Positions 11,091-22,420 of a stretch of DNA of 64,000 nt are shown one piece after another. The DNA is from Punica granatum (Eukaryota; Streptophyta; Magnoliopsida; Myrtales; Lythraceae). Under the pieces are notes generated by a model. It ran no database searches. It saw only the letters and a list, made by a program, of their open reading frames with translations, and was not told where the DNA came from. Location of the stretch: contig NC_045130.1 in NCBI RefSeq assembly GCF_007655135.1, forward strand, positions 4,030,001-4,094,000. The letters are read 5' to 3'. Position 1 is the first letter of the stretch. Each line of letters begins with the position of its first letter. A program made the position numbers and the translations under genes.

Positions 11091-12831
11091 TCAGTTTAGT
11101 CCTTGAGACATTTTTCCGTTACTTCATCAGTCTTTATTATTCTACATTATGTTGTTCGATCCTTATGTAAATTTTTCGAGATGACTGGAAATTAGAGTTT
11201 ATCGAGCGATCTATTATTGATCGTTTCGACGGCTCGAAACCCAAAAAAATAAAATAAAGCATTCAGCAGATTTTAATTAAACTTAATGATTTCACCAATC
11301 GGGTAAACGGGACGTTCATTTGACTAATTAATTCACTCGACCTTAATAATTTTGCATGAATTGGTAATTAGTCGGGAATACGCGTCGATAAATTGCAAAT
11401 ACGTGTTGACGCCTTCTTTTCAAAATTCGCAAATTTCATACTAAAATCTGAGACTCGTGATCCGACGTGACATGGACGTCTGGGAAGAACTTGCATGTTT
11501 TGACTCGAGGCCTCCTAATTTTAGGTAATTCAAGTCGGGGTGTGGAAGTTCTTTTTAGATCACTTCCGGATAGATTGACTGTTTCTTTGACTTTTTGGGG
11601 TTCTCGCATAACCCTAGAAGAATCAGGGAATCAGTCAGCGCCGGTCACAGGCCGAGGTGGCCCGCATTGCGTATTCTCTCTCTTTCAAAAATAAATTTTC
11701 TATACAAAGGCAAAAAGGCGTATTTACAATTTATTGTTATCTATGCATGATCTTGGGTAGTTAGATCGGGAATAACGGTTTAAGATACCAACATTTGACT
11801 TAATCGCATATTCGGCCTAATAGAAAACAGAATGGGGATAGCGGGCTAGGCACTAGACTGTAGGATTCTCGTGTCAAAATCCACATTCTATAATAACCTA
11901 TCATAATCAAAGTGTCACGACACATAACATTTTAAAATCAACCCACACATTCGAGACTTGATCACGGACACACACAGTCTGTCAGGTCCGGTAAATGATG
12001 CTGAATGCTACATGCCATTCCCGTCTTGCCTTTTACTTGTTTTAGGGTAGGATTTGTATGCCAAGATTCCTCGGTTAATAATCAATTAATCCACGTAAAT
12101 TTGGTGATAATAAAACCCCATTGATTGTTTATTTGAACTTGCTTGTTACATCTTTTGCACTTGATTGTATTGCGGATCGAGCCCGATCCTTTAGGACTCG
12201 ATTCACATTGGGTCCAACGCCCATAACCGACGATCATGGGGCCCAATGCCCTTATACACCGAGAGCGCACTTTAATTTCAATTTCAGTCTTTTCAAACTA
12301 CACGGTGAGCATGAGTGGGATAATAACCGAAATGCGAACCGACCGGGATCCAATTGTTATAATTTGTATTTTATTTATTTGAGAGAACAATGTGAGGATT
12401 TATGTTGTATGCTTATTAATGTAAAAATCCCGGTCGGAGAGCAGACGGTCGGAGTGTTTCTTCGAATTTACGGTGTCAAAACGCGTAAGATGAGCGGAAC
12501 TTAATTAAGCGGTAATTAAATAAAAATGGCAAGCCTAGACAAGTTAGAGTACCGATAGGGCATGCGAGATATAGGCTCGCATGTAACAGAACCCCCGAAT
12601 TCGGAACCTCGGGTTTCACAGACCATATGCCTTAGCAATTAGGTGTACCCCGTACCCCTAGACCCGGGTAACTTGCCAGCCCTCGACCTTCGGGTCGTAA
12701 AATGGCAAGTGACGACTCCTTCTCACGTGCGTCCGTTGCGCGTCCCCGGGAAGGTGGATACTCCCAAGCCGCGTTGCATTTAGGCACGCGCATGCGTGCT
12801 CCGACGAGACGAAATTCGGGTGCGCACAGTT

Positions 12832-12850
12832 TGGCGACTCCACTGGGGAC
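12832..12850 (+). promoter_or_regulatory. Primer binding site
   Basis: TGGCGACTCCACTGGGGAC begins 3 bp after the 5' LTR end. TGG at its start pairs with the CCA tail of a tRNA. I believe the complementary acceptor end is that of tRNA-Arg, the primer reported for Ogre elements; the tRNA identity was not checked. Confidence 0.75.
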
Positions 12851-13417
12851 TACTTAGAGGGTTCGGGCTCGTTTCCGCTTGCTTTGTTTGCTTGTTTATT
12901 TATCGCTTTCTGTAATTTTTCGCTTATCTACTTTATGCATTTTTTATTTCCCGCACACGCATTGCATAATCATACTAGCTTCTAGGTACCTACGGGTCGC
13001 GTCCCACGACCGATTTTAAGAAACACAGGTTAGATAGGGGTTCTGAGTAAGGGTACGTCGCACGGTTGGACCGTCGATTAGGCCCCCAAAGATCCCCGCT
13101 CGATTTCAAGGAATTGACACCCTTGAATCGGGGGCCCACATCCTTACGTAGCACGGTCCCTGTAGTGCCAAAACCATGCATTCTGCAGGAGCTCCACGCC
13201 ATCCTCCAACCCGGCTTCAACAATAGTCCTTGAGTCGGCCTGCGCGCCAATTTGAATTTTTTTTTTCTCTGTTCTTGAGAGAGATGTGCGATGTATAATA
13301 TTCATTAAGCCGTGGGCATTTTTTATTTTATGCATACATGCATCATCCAATTTCAAAATTAGGGTGTCATTTGTATTGACTAGTCTTAAATCGATCTTCC
13401 TTTCATCTTGGTAAGGG
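12851..13417 (+). other. Retrotransposon leader with stem-loop at 13081-13137
   Basis: Untranslated leader between PBS and ORF1. CGATTTCAAGG (13101-13111) can pair with CCTTGAATCG (13121-13130) around a 9-nt loop, extended by GGCCCCC (13081-13087) against the following run of G and C. By position it could serve RNA dimerisation or packaging; that role is inference. Confidence 0.45.
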
Positions 13418-16400
13418 ATGTCACGCTCGGTCTCCTGCCCGCGCCTCGACAGAGTCACACCACCGCTCGAGGAGATTACTCGTATATGGGGAGCATTACG
13501 CCCAGTCGACCGCCGTTACATCTCTGCGTTCATAGGGGATATCCCTTTGCTGGCTACTCGGCAAGTTGATTGGAATTTCCTCGAAGCCGCCATCGCATTC
13601 TGGAATCCAAGTCGTGCCGTCTTCGACATACAGGGTACCGAGCTCACGCCAACCATTGAGGAGTACCGGACACTCATCGGTCGAACCGCAGTTGTCCACG
13701 GCATCGTAGAGCCCAACTTCCACACCACCCGACCAACCCTAGTTTCACGCCTACTCGGGGTTCCCACGACTCGTTTGAATGCTGAACTCGCATACTCCGG
13801 AAGCACGGAGATTGCAATCGAGAAACTCCTATTTTTTATTAAGTCACGAGCGCATAGGATCCAGGGGGATTTTCTTCGAAAGGATTTATGTCATGCTGTT
13901 CTATTGCTAATCTTTGGAACCCTCTTATTCCCTCGCTCGCATAGTCTCATCGATGCTGCCTTGGCCAGTGTTGTCCTCCAAGTGGTCGGAGGGCGTGGTT
14001 ATGAGGTAGCCCTCGTGGCTGAGACCATCCGGTCCCTCGACCGCGTCTTGAGAACATGCGACCGAAGGATAAGAGGATCCCCTATACTTTTACAAATTTG
14101 GCTTCAGAGTCACGCAAACCCTCTGCGTCTGTTGCGCTCGATTATGTATTTTAATGGTTCGGAGTCAATTATTTCTCGATTACTACCCCTCCTGCGTGTG
14201 GAAGAACGCAAGGTCTCTGAATGGATCAAAATTTTTCGTGAAATAGCACCTAGGGGCTTCAAGTGGCGTGCCGCGTGGATGCCACCCGGACCCATGGCCC
14301 TTAGGTGTCCTGATTTTTATGGAGTCCCACTCATGAGTCATGCGGGGTCCACCACTTATTTTCCGGCGCTGTCAGCACCCAATTTCGGTCCATCGGCTCC
14401 AAGGGGGTAAAATTGTCATTTTTCTATTTATCACTCTTTTTTTAAAAAAAAAAATAAAATAAAAAAAAAATAATAAAAATTAATTAATTAATTAATTAAT
14501 TAATAATAATATATATATATATATTTTTAAAAAAAAAAAAAAAGGAAAGGAAAGAAAAGTCTCGGGCAGGGCCGGGCAAGGCCGGGCAGCATTGACCGGC
14601 TGCCCGTGACCCGCCGGCCCTAATTCAAAAAAAAAAAAAAAAAAAATAATTTGTTCTGGGCAGTCCGGGTAGGCCGGGCAGCGGCAACTGGCTGCCCGCG
14701 ATCTGGCCGGCCGCCCAGAATAGGAAATCGCGGATTTCGCGATTTCCTCCCCAAATCGGCTGAAATCTCGACCGAAAATTACAATTAAAGGGGGGAAAAC
14801 CTAATTCGGCGCGGACACAAAGGAACCCACAGAAAGAAATCGTAAAATTCCTCTCGGATTGGGGAAATTTTGCAAATCGTTGCCCGATCGGAATAACGCC
14901 GGGAAACGGTGAAATTGCCTTGATTCCGACCATCCCAGCCATCAGCGAAGCCCAGATCGGAGCCGGCGCGACCCAGGCGGTGCTCAGACCCCTCACCCGA
15001 TCCTTTTCGCGTCGTCGTCGCGGCGTCCAACAGCCGGAACTGCCGCTCGCGGCCGATCGGCGCCGCCAGCACCACCTTCCTTCGGAGCTCCTCACTGACG
15101 GGCTTTGGCCCACTATTTCCTTGTTGCAGGTCCAGCCCGTCAGCCCGTCAGCCGCGGCCTAAAGCTTTCCGCGGCCCAAGCCCAGCCCGATCCTAAATCC
15201 AGCCCAGCCCGATCCTAAATCCAGTCCAGCCCAAGATCTCTCCGGGCGGTTTCCTCCTTCGGATAGGCTGACCGATCCGACCCGACCCGACCCGTCCGTC
15301 CGACAATTTTCGCATATTACAGAAACGCCCCCAAACTTTTGGGTTAGGTAAAAATCTCAATTTAGCGGCATGTTTAGGGCTTTATATTAAATATCATGCT
15401 TACTTGAATGATGATGACATGAAATAATTGCTTGTTGTTTGCATAGATTATCAAAATTATACCGAATCCGATTATTCTAATTTTCTGATTTGTTCCATTC
15501 TAGTCCTGCAACGAATTTTCATTTTTTTCAATCCTGCCCAAATTCCCAAATCAATTTTAAACCAGTTCCATGGAATTTTCGATATTTCCATCACATCCCT
15601 AATTTTTTTCAGAATCAAATACTGCTCCAGAAAACTTTAACATTTGTTTCAATTCATTCCCTGGAGTATTTATTATTTTTTAAAATCAGCCCTAAATTTA
15701 AAAATTCATTTCAAACATACTCTGGGCTATTTTATTATTTCTAGCACATCCTCCGAATTTTTTAGAATTTAAAATCGCTCCGATAAACTTTTCAATTTGT
15801 TTCAATTTAGTCCCTGCAACATTTATTCATTTTTTTTAAAAAAAAAAGCCCTGAATTTCAAAAACAATTAATTTCAAATAACCCTAGTCCATTTTATACT
15901 TTCCCGGACATTCTCCAAATTTTATAGAATTTAGAAAAAAATCATTCTCCAAATTGTTTTGATTTGTTTCAGTTTAGTCCTTGAAAAATTTTTTTTTTCT
16001 GTTGCTTTATTAGTCCTTATTATTCTACGTTATGTTGTTCGATCTTATTGCAAATTTTTCGAGATAACTGGAAATTAGAGTTTATCAGGCGATCTATTAT
16101 TGATCGTTTCGACGGCTCGAAATCCAAAAAAATAAAATAAAGCATTCAGCAGATTTTAATTAAACTTAATGATTTCACCAATCGGGTAAACGGGACGTTC
16201 ATTTGACTAATTAATTCACTCGACCTTAATAATTTTGCATGAATTGGTAATTAATCGGAAATACGCATCGATAAATTGCAAATACGTGTTGACGCCTTCT
16301 TTTCAAAATTCGCAAATTTCATACTAAAATCTGAGACTCGTGATCCGATGTGACATGGACGTCTGGGAAGAACTTGCATGTTTTGACTCGAGGCCTCCTA

Positions 16401-18257
16401 ATTTTAGGTAACTCAAGTCGGGGTGTGGAAGTTCTTTTTAGATCACTTCCGGATAGATTGACCGTTTCTTTGACTTTTTGGGGTTCTCGTATAACCCTAG
16501 AAGAATCAGGGAATCAGTTAGCGCCGGTCACAGGCCGAGGTGGCCCGCATTGCGTAGTCTTTCTCTTTTCAAAAATAAATTTTCTATACAAAGGCAAAAA
16601 GGCGTATTTACAATTTATTGTTATCTATGCATGATCTTGGGTAGTTAGATCGGGAATAACGGTTTAAGATACCAACATTTGACTTATTCGCATACTCGGC
16701 CTAATAGAAAACAGAATGGGGATAGCGGGCTAGGCACTAGGCTGTAGGATTCTCGTGTCAAAAATCCACATTCTATAATAACCTATCATAATCAAAGTGT
16801 CACGATACATAACATTTTAAAATCAACCCACACATTCGAGACTTGATCACGGACACACACAGTCTGTCAGGTCCGGTAAATGATGCTGAATGCTACATGC
16901 CATTTCCGTCTTGCTTTTTACTTGTTTTAGGGTAGGATTTGTATGCCAAGATTCCTTGGTTAATAATCAATTAATCCACGTAAATTTGGTGATAATAAAA
17001 CCCCATTGATTGTTTATTTGAACCTGCTTGTTACATCTTTTGCACTTGATTGTATTGCGGATCGAGCCCGATCCTTTAGGACTCGATTCACATTGGGTCC
17101 AACGCCCATGACCGACGATCATGGGGCCCAATGCCCTTATACACCGAGAGCATACTTTAATTTCAATTTCAGTCTTTTCAAACTACACGGCGAGCACGAG
17201 TGGAATAATTACCGAAATGCGAACCGACCGGGATCCAATTGTTATAATTTGTATTTTATTTATTTGAGAGAACAATGTGAGGATTTATGTTGTATGTTTT
17301 ATTAATGTAAGAATCCCGGTCGGAGAGCAGACGGTCGGAGTGTTTCTTCGAATTTACGGTGTCAAAACGCGTAAGATGAGCGGAACTTAATTAAGCGGTA
17401 ATTAAATAAAATGGCAAGCCTAGACAAGCTAGAGTACCGATAGGGCATGCGAGATATAGGCTCGCATGTAACAGAACCTCCGAATTCGGAACCTCGGGTT
17501 TCGCAGACCATATGCCTTAGCAATTAGGTGTACCCCGTACCCCTAGACCCGGGTAACTTGCCGGCCCTCGACCTTCGGGTCGTAAAATGGCAAGTGGCGA
17601 CTCCTTCTCACGTGCGTCCGTCGCGCGTCCCCGGGAAGGTGGATACTCCTAAGCCGCGTTGCATTTAGGCACGCGCATGCGTGCCCCGACGAGATGAAAT
17701 TCGGGTGCGCACAGGCGCGAGTAGTGAGGCAGCTCGGTGGCTTACAGACGGTTCCCGAGGATACGGCGCGAACTAGATTTGAATATACTTGGCGGGAGGA
17801 TCAGACACCCGCAGATCGCCAAAGTAACATTGAACAGGTCCTGGATGCGTGGCGAACTGTGATTACCGAGCGTCCATACTTCCCCGAGCATCCGACCCTT
17901 GATGAGCGGGATTTCCAGGCTACAGAAGAATACATCATTCGCTTCTACCGATGGGGTCCAACAGCACACGAGGATCTCGTCAACTCTCCGCGAGTCGAAG
18001 ATGGCAGGTCACCCGGCGCAATTCCCACTCCAAATATGTCCATCCAAACCGAACTCACTCATCTCAGAGCTGAAAGAGATCATCTTCGTCGAGAAGTCGC
18101 AGAGAAGGATGAGCAGCTTGTTGATCAGCGCCAACTACAGAGAGAACTCGCCCAAACCCGTGCCGAGCTACAGAGGTGCGATCAGGAATTGACACGAGTA
18201 AACGCCGCTTTGGAGAGGTCTAGGAAAAGGGCCCGCGGGGGTCCATATACACCCTAG
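13418..18257 (+). pseudogene. Retroelement ORF1 (pre-gag ORF), interrupted by a solo LTR
   Basis: An extra ORF upstream of gag, typical of Ogre-like elements; its function is unknown. The 5' part is 13418-14369 (317 codons plus 1 nt) and the 3' part 17719-18257; leaving out the solo LTR and one copy of the GGCGC duplication gives an uninterrupted 496-codon frame. The N-terminal portion (motifs IWGALRPVDRRYISAF, DWNFLEAAIAFWNPS, FDIQGTELTPTIEEYRTLIG) resembles the plant retroelement DUF7745-type domain. The C-terminal part (about codons 430-490) is a charged coiled coil (HLRAERDHLRREV, LQRELAQTRAELQR) ending in a basic RKRARGG tail. As it stands the LTR ends the frame at TAA 14408-14410, shortly after codon 317. 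The domain name is from memory; the interruption is seen directly. Confidence 0.82.
14365..17718 (+). mobile_element. Solo LTR nested in ORF1, target duplication GGCGC
   Basis: A single LTR of the same family (14370-17713, 3344 bp) with the same termini, TGTCAGCACCC and TGCGCACA. It is bracketed by GGCGC at 14365-14369 and 17714-17718. No internal domain accompanies it, so it is the product of LTR-LTR recombination of a nested element. It is clearly more diverged from the two outer LTRs than they are from each other (many substitutions, one 158-bp repeat unit missing), so it came from another subfamily member. Confidence 0.93.
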
Positions 18258-18546
18258 GATAGACACCCCCGCTAGACCCTCGAACTAGGGCTTTCCACAG
18301 CGATGATTACTTGGTTCCCGGGCGTGGTGAAAGATCGATTTAGGACTATTTCTTTTAAAAATTTGCATTGTATTTTTGGATCGTTCGGAGTCAATACAAA
18401 TGGCAGCATTAGTTTTCAAATTTCATGCATTTCATGCATCACCTCTTTTATTCTTTTTAAAGAGAATCTTTACTCACGCACTTATGGAATCTAGGTGTTA
18501 ACAACTGGCGGCACCTCATCGATATCCTACTCGTTTCCAGCAAAGA

Positions 18547-21500
18547 ATGGCAGAAGAAAATCAATTAGCTGTCTTTGAGGAAGATACGCCTATCACTCCA
18601 ATTCATTCTCAAGCGCCGACTATGCATGCGCCACCACCACACGTGTCTCCTATAGGCGTGCCACCAGCACATCGGGGAGCTTCCTCGACTCATCTTCCGC
18701 CACCTGTATCTTCGGGCCCACACCCGGCATATTCAGGAGGACAGCCATCTTCCGCAGCTGATGATCGTGCACGTATTGCAGTACTTGAGAGCACGGTCAA
18801 TCAACTGGCTGCCACCATGGCCACCAATATGGCCGAGCTCATGGCCCTACTCAAAGGCCCAAATCGTGCTTCTTCGAGCTTCACCCCACCTCCTGGGTAC
18901 GGGCCAGCGGTCGATCCAAGCCCATGGGCCCAGCCGACCTTGATCCCCGATAATGGAGATACGTCTGCCCTAACGATAGTGAATGTGCCGGCAGCCCATC
19001 CGGTTAACAATCTTCCAGCACCACCGGCTTCAGCGACAACGTTGGAACCGCCTATGCTAGTACCTCCACCGATCTCCACATCAGTCCCGGTTCCGGTCTC
19101 TGCGTCGGTCCCAGCTCCGACTTCCGCTGTCCCACCGCCGATCATATTCCTGCCTACAACTGCCCAGGCTCCTGCTCACACTGCCGAACCTCCCCCGTAC
19201 CAAGCTCCACAACCCCATATCGGCCTTTCTTACCAAGCTCCACCTCCCCTAAATATAGCCTACTCTGAACCGGGCACGCCGAACCACGCGGCCCCTAGAG
19301 CTCCACCCACAAATTTTCTCCCGGAAACGGAGACTGAACAGGAGCAGAGATTGAAGAAGTTGGAAGAGAATATCCGAGCCCTACAATCAGGCGGCTCCCG
19401 CCTCGATGCCGGCGACGGCGATTGGAGTCTTTTCCCAAGCATGCAGCTACCCCCAAAGATTAAGGTGCCTGAATTCCAGAGGTACTACGGCACGACCGAC
19501 CCTCGTCACCATCTCCGTCACTACCGGGGAAAAATGCTGCAGTACTGGGACTACGAAGAGTTTGTCATCCATACATTCCAGGATAGTTTGGCAGGAGCGG
19601 CTCTGGATTGGTACATGTCACTGAAAGCTGCAGATATCCCCACGTGGGCAGACCTCTCAAACAAATTCATCGACCAGTACAGGTACTGTGCGGAGACGCC
19701 CCCGACTCTGCTGGAGCTCAGCACGATGGAGATGACCGAGGACCAGGGCTTCGAGGCCTATGCAGTGAAGTGGCGAGCTAGAGCGGCGAAGCACGTCCCT
19801 CCGATCAGTGAGGCACAACAGATCCAATTATTCCACTCCACTCTTAAAGGGGCATACTACTTGCACTTGTTGGCCCACACGTCTTCATTCTCTAACCTTA
19901 TCGACGCCGGAAAGAAGCTCGACATCGGCATCAAGCTCGGCAAGATAGAAGGTCCGGTCGAGAAAAAGGAAGGAGAGTCCTCGAAGAGGGCCGCCACTGG
20001 GACAGCGGGAAGCAGGAGAGGGAAAGACACGTCCGTCAATGCTGTCAACTCAGGGCGCCAGACCCCCCAGCAATATTCTATAAGCTACACGCCCGCACCA
20101 CCAGCCGCTCAAGCATATGCTCCACCTTCGATACATTATCAACCACAACCCCCAGCGCAGCAAGTTTACTATTCCGCCCCACCGGCTTCCTTTCCATTGC
20201 CGGTCCCGCAGCAATACGCCCATAATCATGCTTCTGCTCCTCCTCAGGCCCCGCAATACAGGCCTCCGGCTTCGAGAACTCCTCAGCCAACACAACAGGC
20301 CCCAGCCACACAAGGTCAGCAAGGTGTCGCAACGCAAAATCGGCAGCGTAAACAGTTCACGCCTCTGCCGGCTCCGCTCTCCTACATATACCGGCAACTC
20401 CTCGCGGGTAACAAGATCCGATCGATAGCACCTAACCCTGATTTTGACCCAACCATTCAAGATCAGAGTCGGCGCTGCGAGTACCATCAGGGCGCACCCG
20501 GTCACACCACTGACAATTGTTGGAAACTACGGGAGAGGATCCAACAGTTGATTGATGACAAGCAACTCACGTTCAACGCCGTCAAACCCCCAAACGTGCA
20601 ATCAAATCCTCTTCCCGATCATGGGTCGAGCTCGGGACCCAGCATTAACATGATCGGTGTTTGCGCTATGGGAGAGTACGAGACCGGACAGGAGGCACCG
20701 GCCCCGTTTGTGATCGAATATGTTCCTGCAGAAGCTGGTGTAGGGTACGTAGGGTTTGATGCCACGCCCGCCCCATTCGTGATAGAAATCCCGGCACGTG
20801 AGCCATATCAAGACAGCAGGGTCCCGTGGACCTACGAAGGAAGTGTTGGGAACCTCGAGAGTCAATTTAGCGTCATGGGCGTGACGCGCTCGGGTCGAGT
20901 CTATGAGAATCCGAAGGTCGCAAACAAAGAGAAAGCCCTGGCAATGCCCGAAGTCACCCCGGAAGCCTCGTCCATTCCCCAGAAGAAGGTGACCGAAGAA
21001 GAAGCTGAGGCCTTCATGAAGATAATTAAGGCGAGCGAGTATAAGGTGGTAGAGCAAATGGCCAAATCTCCGGCCCATATTTCGCTACTCGCCCTCCTCT
21101 TGGGTTCAGAGCCACATCGTGAAGCGCTTCTAAGGGTCCTGACAGCAGCGCAGATCCCCAAAGAGACGGCTCCGGAGCGGATTGAGGAGACTATCAGTTC
21201 GATCTTCTCCAATAACATTTCATTCTCGGATGATGAACTTCCCTCAGAAGGGTGGGCACATTCGCGGGCACTACACATTGTCTGCAAGTGCAATAACTTT
21301 ATCATCGGTCGGGTCATGATCGATAATGGCTCGGCACTCAATGTTTGCCCGGTTTCCACGCTGAAGCAGATGAACGTGGACTTTAACCGCATCCGTCCGA
21401 GCAAGACTGCAGTTCGAGCCTTCGATGGCTCGCGAAGGGAAGTAAATGGAGAGATCGACCTGGTGATCGAGGTGGGTCCCTGCTCATTCGCTGTTACGTT

Positions 21501-22218
21501 CCAAGTCCTAGACATTCCGAATGCTTTCAGCTTGTTGCTCGGGAGACCGTGGATCCATGCAGCTGGCGCCGTTCCTTCGTCCCCACACCAAAGGATCAAA
21601 TTCATCGCAGAAGATCGACTTATCACGGTCAAGGGTGAGGAGGACTACGCCATTTACAAGGAGACAGCTGTCCCCTACATCAGTATCGGGGACGATCAAA
21701 ACCTCCCCTTCCATTCATTTGAAACAATCTCCGTCATTCGAGACTACGGAGAGGTCGGTCCAACCCGCGCTGACCGCATGGTGGGGAAGGTTTTGCTGCG
21801 CCACAATTACATCCCCGGCACCGGACTCGGAGCACATGGGCAGGGGATCAACCGCCCCATCGAGATCGAAGAGTACAAGAACAGGAGGGGACTCGGTTTT
21901 CGCCCTTCTTGTCACGAGATTATTGAGGCTCGCAGGGGCAAGCACCTTCACCGCCTCGCTGCACGCTATGGGAAGATCAACAGGGGCATCCCGGTTCAGC
22001 CGCTCTCCTACTTCTTTCCTGGGCCTCCACACATCGTCGGAGGTACTCTTGACGGTCCCCACTCGGATGCAGACAACGAGCCTGTTGACCTGCCAAACAT
22101 ATGCGCCGTCACCGAGGAGACAACTCCAGGGGCTTACATCCGCCTCGCGCAGGAAAATAAGGAACTCAACAACTGGACCTCAGTCCCGCGTTACTCGGCT
22201 GTAATCGCCGATGTGTAA
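18547..22218 (+). CDS. gag-pro: Retrotransposon Gag-protease polyprotein (1223 aa)
   Basis: Capsid plus aspartic protease. Residues 1-290 are Pro/Ala-rich low complexity. Residues about 300-465 are the retrotransposon gag domain (VPEFQRYYGTTDPRHHLRHY, HTFQDSLAGAALDWY, TWADLSNKFIDQY). A second Pro/Gln-rich linker is followed by a CHHC zinc-finger-like motif, CEYHQGAPGHTTDNC (C644, H647, H653, C658), instead of a classic CCHC knuckle. The protease active site is MIDNGSALN (D926), with the flap/strand region SLLLGRPWIH. After it comes a G-patch-like segment, YIPGTGLGAHGQG (about 1090-1102) with GLGFRP. The terminal stop TAA (22216-22218) overlaps a splice donor GTAAGG at 22215, so unspliced RNA makes Gag-Pro and spliced RNA could make Gag-Pro-Pol. 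Start: first ATG of the long open frame. Confidence 0.92.
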   Translation: MAEENQLAVFEEDTPITPIHSQAPTMHAPPPHVSPIGVPPAHRGASSTHLPPPVSSGPHPAYSGGQPSSAADDRARIAVLESTVNQLAATMATNMAELMALLKGPNRASSSFTPPPGYGPAVDPSPWAQPTLIPDNGDTSALTIVNVPAAHPVNNLPAPPASATTLEPPMLVPPPISTSVPVPVSASVPAPTSAVPPPIIFLPTTAQAPAHTAEPPPYQAPQPHIGLSYQAPPPLNIAYSEPGTPNHAAPRAPPTNFLPETETEQEQRLKKLEENIRALQSGGSRLDAGDGDWSLFPSMQLPPKIKVPEFQRYYGTTDPRHHLRHYRGKMLQYWDYEEFVIHTFQDSLAGAALDWYMSLKAADIPTWADLSNKFIDQYRYCAETPPTLLELSTMEMTEDQGFEAYAVKWRARAAKHVPPISEAQQIQLFHSTLKGAYYLHLLAHTSSFSNLIDAGKKLDIGIKLGKIEGPVEKKEGESSKRAATGTAGSRRGKDTSVNAVNSGRQTPQQYSISYTPAPPAAQAYAPPSIHYQPQPPAQQVYYSAPPASFPLPVPQQYAHNHASAPPQAPQYRPPASRTPQPTQQAPATQGQQGVATQNRQRKQFTPLPAPLSYIYRQLLAGNKIRSIAPNPDFDPTIQDQSRRCEYHQGAPGHTTDNCWKLRERIQQLIDDKQLTFNAVKPPNVQSNPLPDHGSSSGPSINMIGVCAMGEYETGQEAPAPFVIEYVPAEAGVGYVGFDATPAPFVIEIPAREPYQDSRVPWTYEGSVGNLESQFSVMGVTRSGRVYENPKVANKEKALAMPEVTPEASSIPQKKVTEEEAEAFMKIIKASEYKVVEQMAKSPAHISLLALLLGSEPHREALLRVLTAAQIPKETAPERIEETISSIFSNNISFSDDELPSEGWAHSRALHIVCKCNNFIIGRVMIDNGSALNVCPVSTLKQMNVDFNRIRPSKTAVRAFDGSRREVNGEIDLVIEVGPCSFAVTFQVLDIPNAFSLLLGRPWIHAAGAVPSSPHQRIKFIAEDRLITVKGEEDYAIYKETAVPYISIGDDQNLPFHSFETISVIRDYGEVGPTRADRMVGKVLLRHNYIPGTGLGAHGQGINRPIEIEEYKNRRGLGFRPSCHEIIEARRGKHLHRLAARYGKINRGIPVQPLSYFFPGPPHIVGGTLDGPHSDADNEPVDLPNICAVTEETTPGAYIRLAQENKELNNWTSVPRYSAVIADV

Positions 22219-22420
22219 GGCCATCTATGTTTTGATATTCCCCGCGTGTCGGCATAGCCATAAGTCACACGACGGAAGAGGGATTCTTGTTATGGCATTC
22301 CGCCCTCATCATTAATAAAATCCCTACATGCATTTTTCAGAATTCTCTTGTCTTCTTTCTTTCTCTCTCACTTATTCGCAGCACTTTAAATTTTCTAAGA
22401 CAATTTATTTAAATCGCCAG
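22215..22420 (+). other. Putative retroelement intron between protease and RT
   Basis: Donor GTAAGG at 22215; acceptor after AAATCGCCAG at 22420, preceded by a long C/T-rich stretch (22348-22378) and a branch-point-like TTCTAAG near 22393. Removing these 206 nt joins the frame of gag-pro exactly to pol (3668 + 3442 nt = 2370 codons, no internal stop). The nearer acceptor at 22381 would lead to a stop within 12 codons. An intron at this position is known for Ogre elements; splicing here is predicted, not shown. Confidence 0.75.

Larger units (their letters stand above)
9365..12828 (+). repeat. 5' LTR (3464 bp)
   Basis: Starts TGTCAGCACCCAATTTCGG and ends GGTGCGCACA; same length as the 3' LTR. 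Internal structure: an AT-rich start, a GC-rich block (about 9550-10310) with repeated GGGCAG/GGCCGGGC motifs, an array of roughly 157-bp repeats (10458-11090), then unique sequence. The many small open frames here recur in all three LTR copies and are not genes. Confidence 0.93.

Noticed and set aside
19260..21632. Minus-strand open frames within gag-pro
   Set aside because: Antisense shadows of a domain-bearing plus-strand ORF with biased codons.
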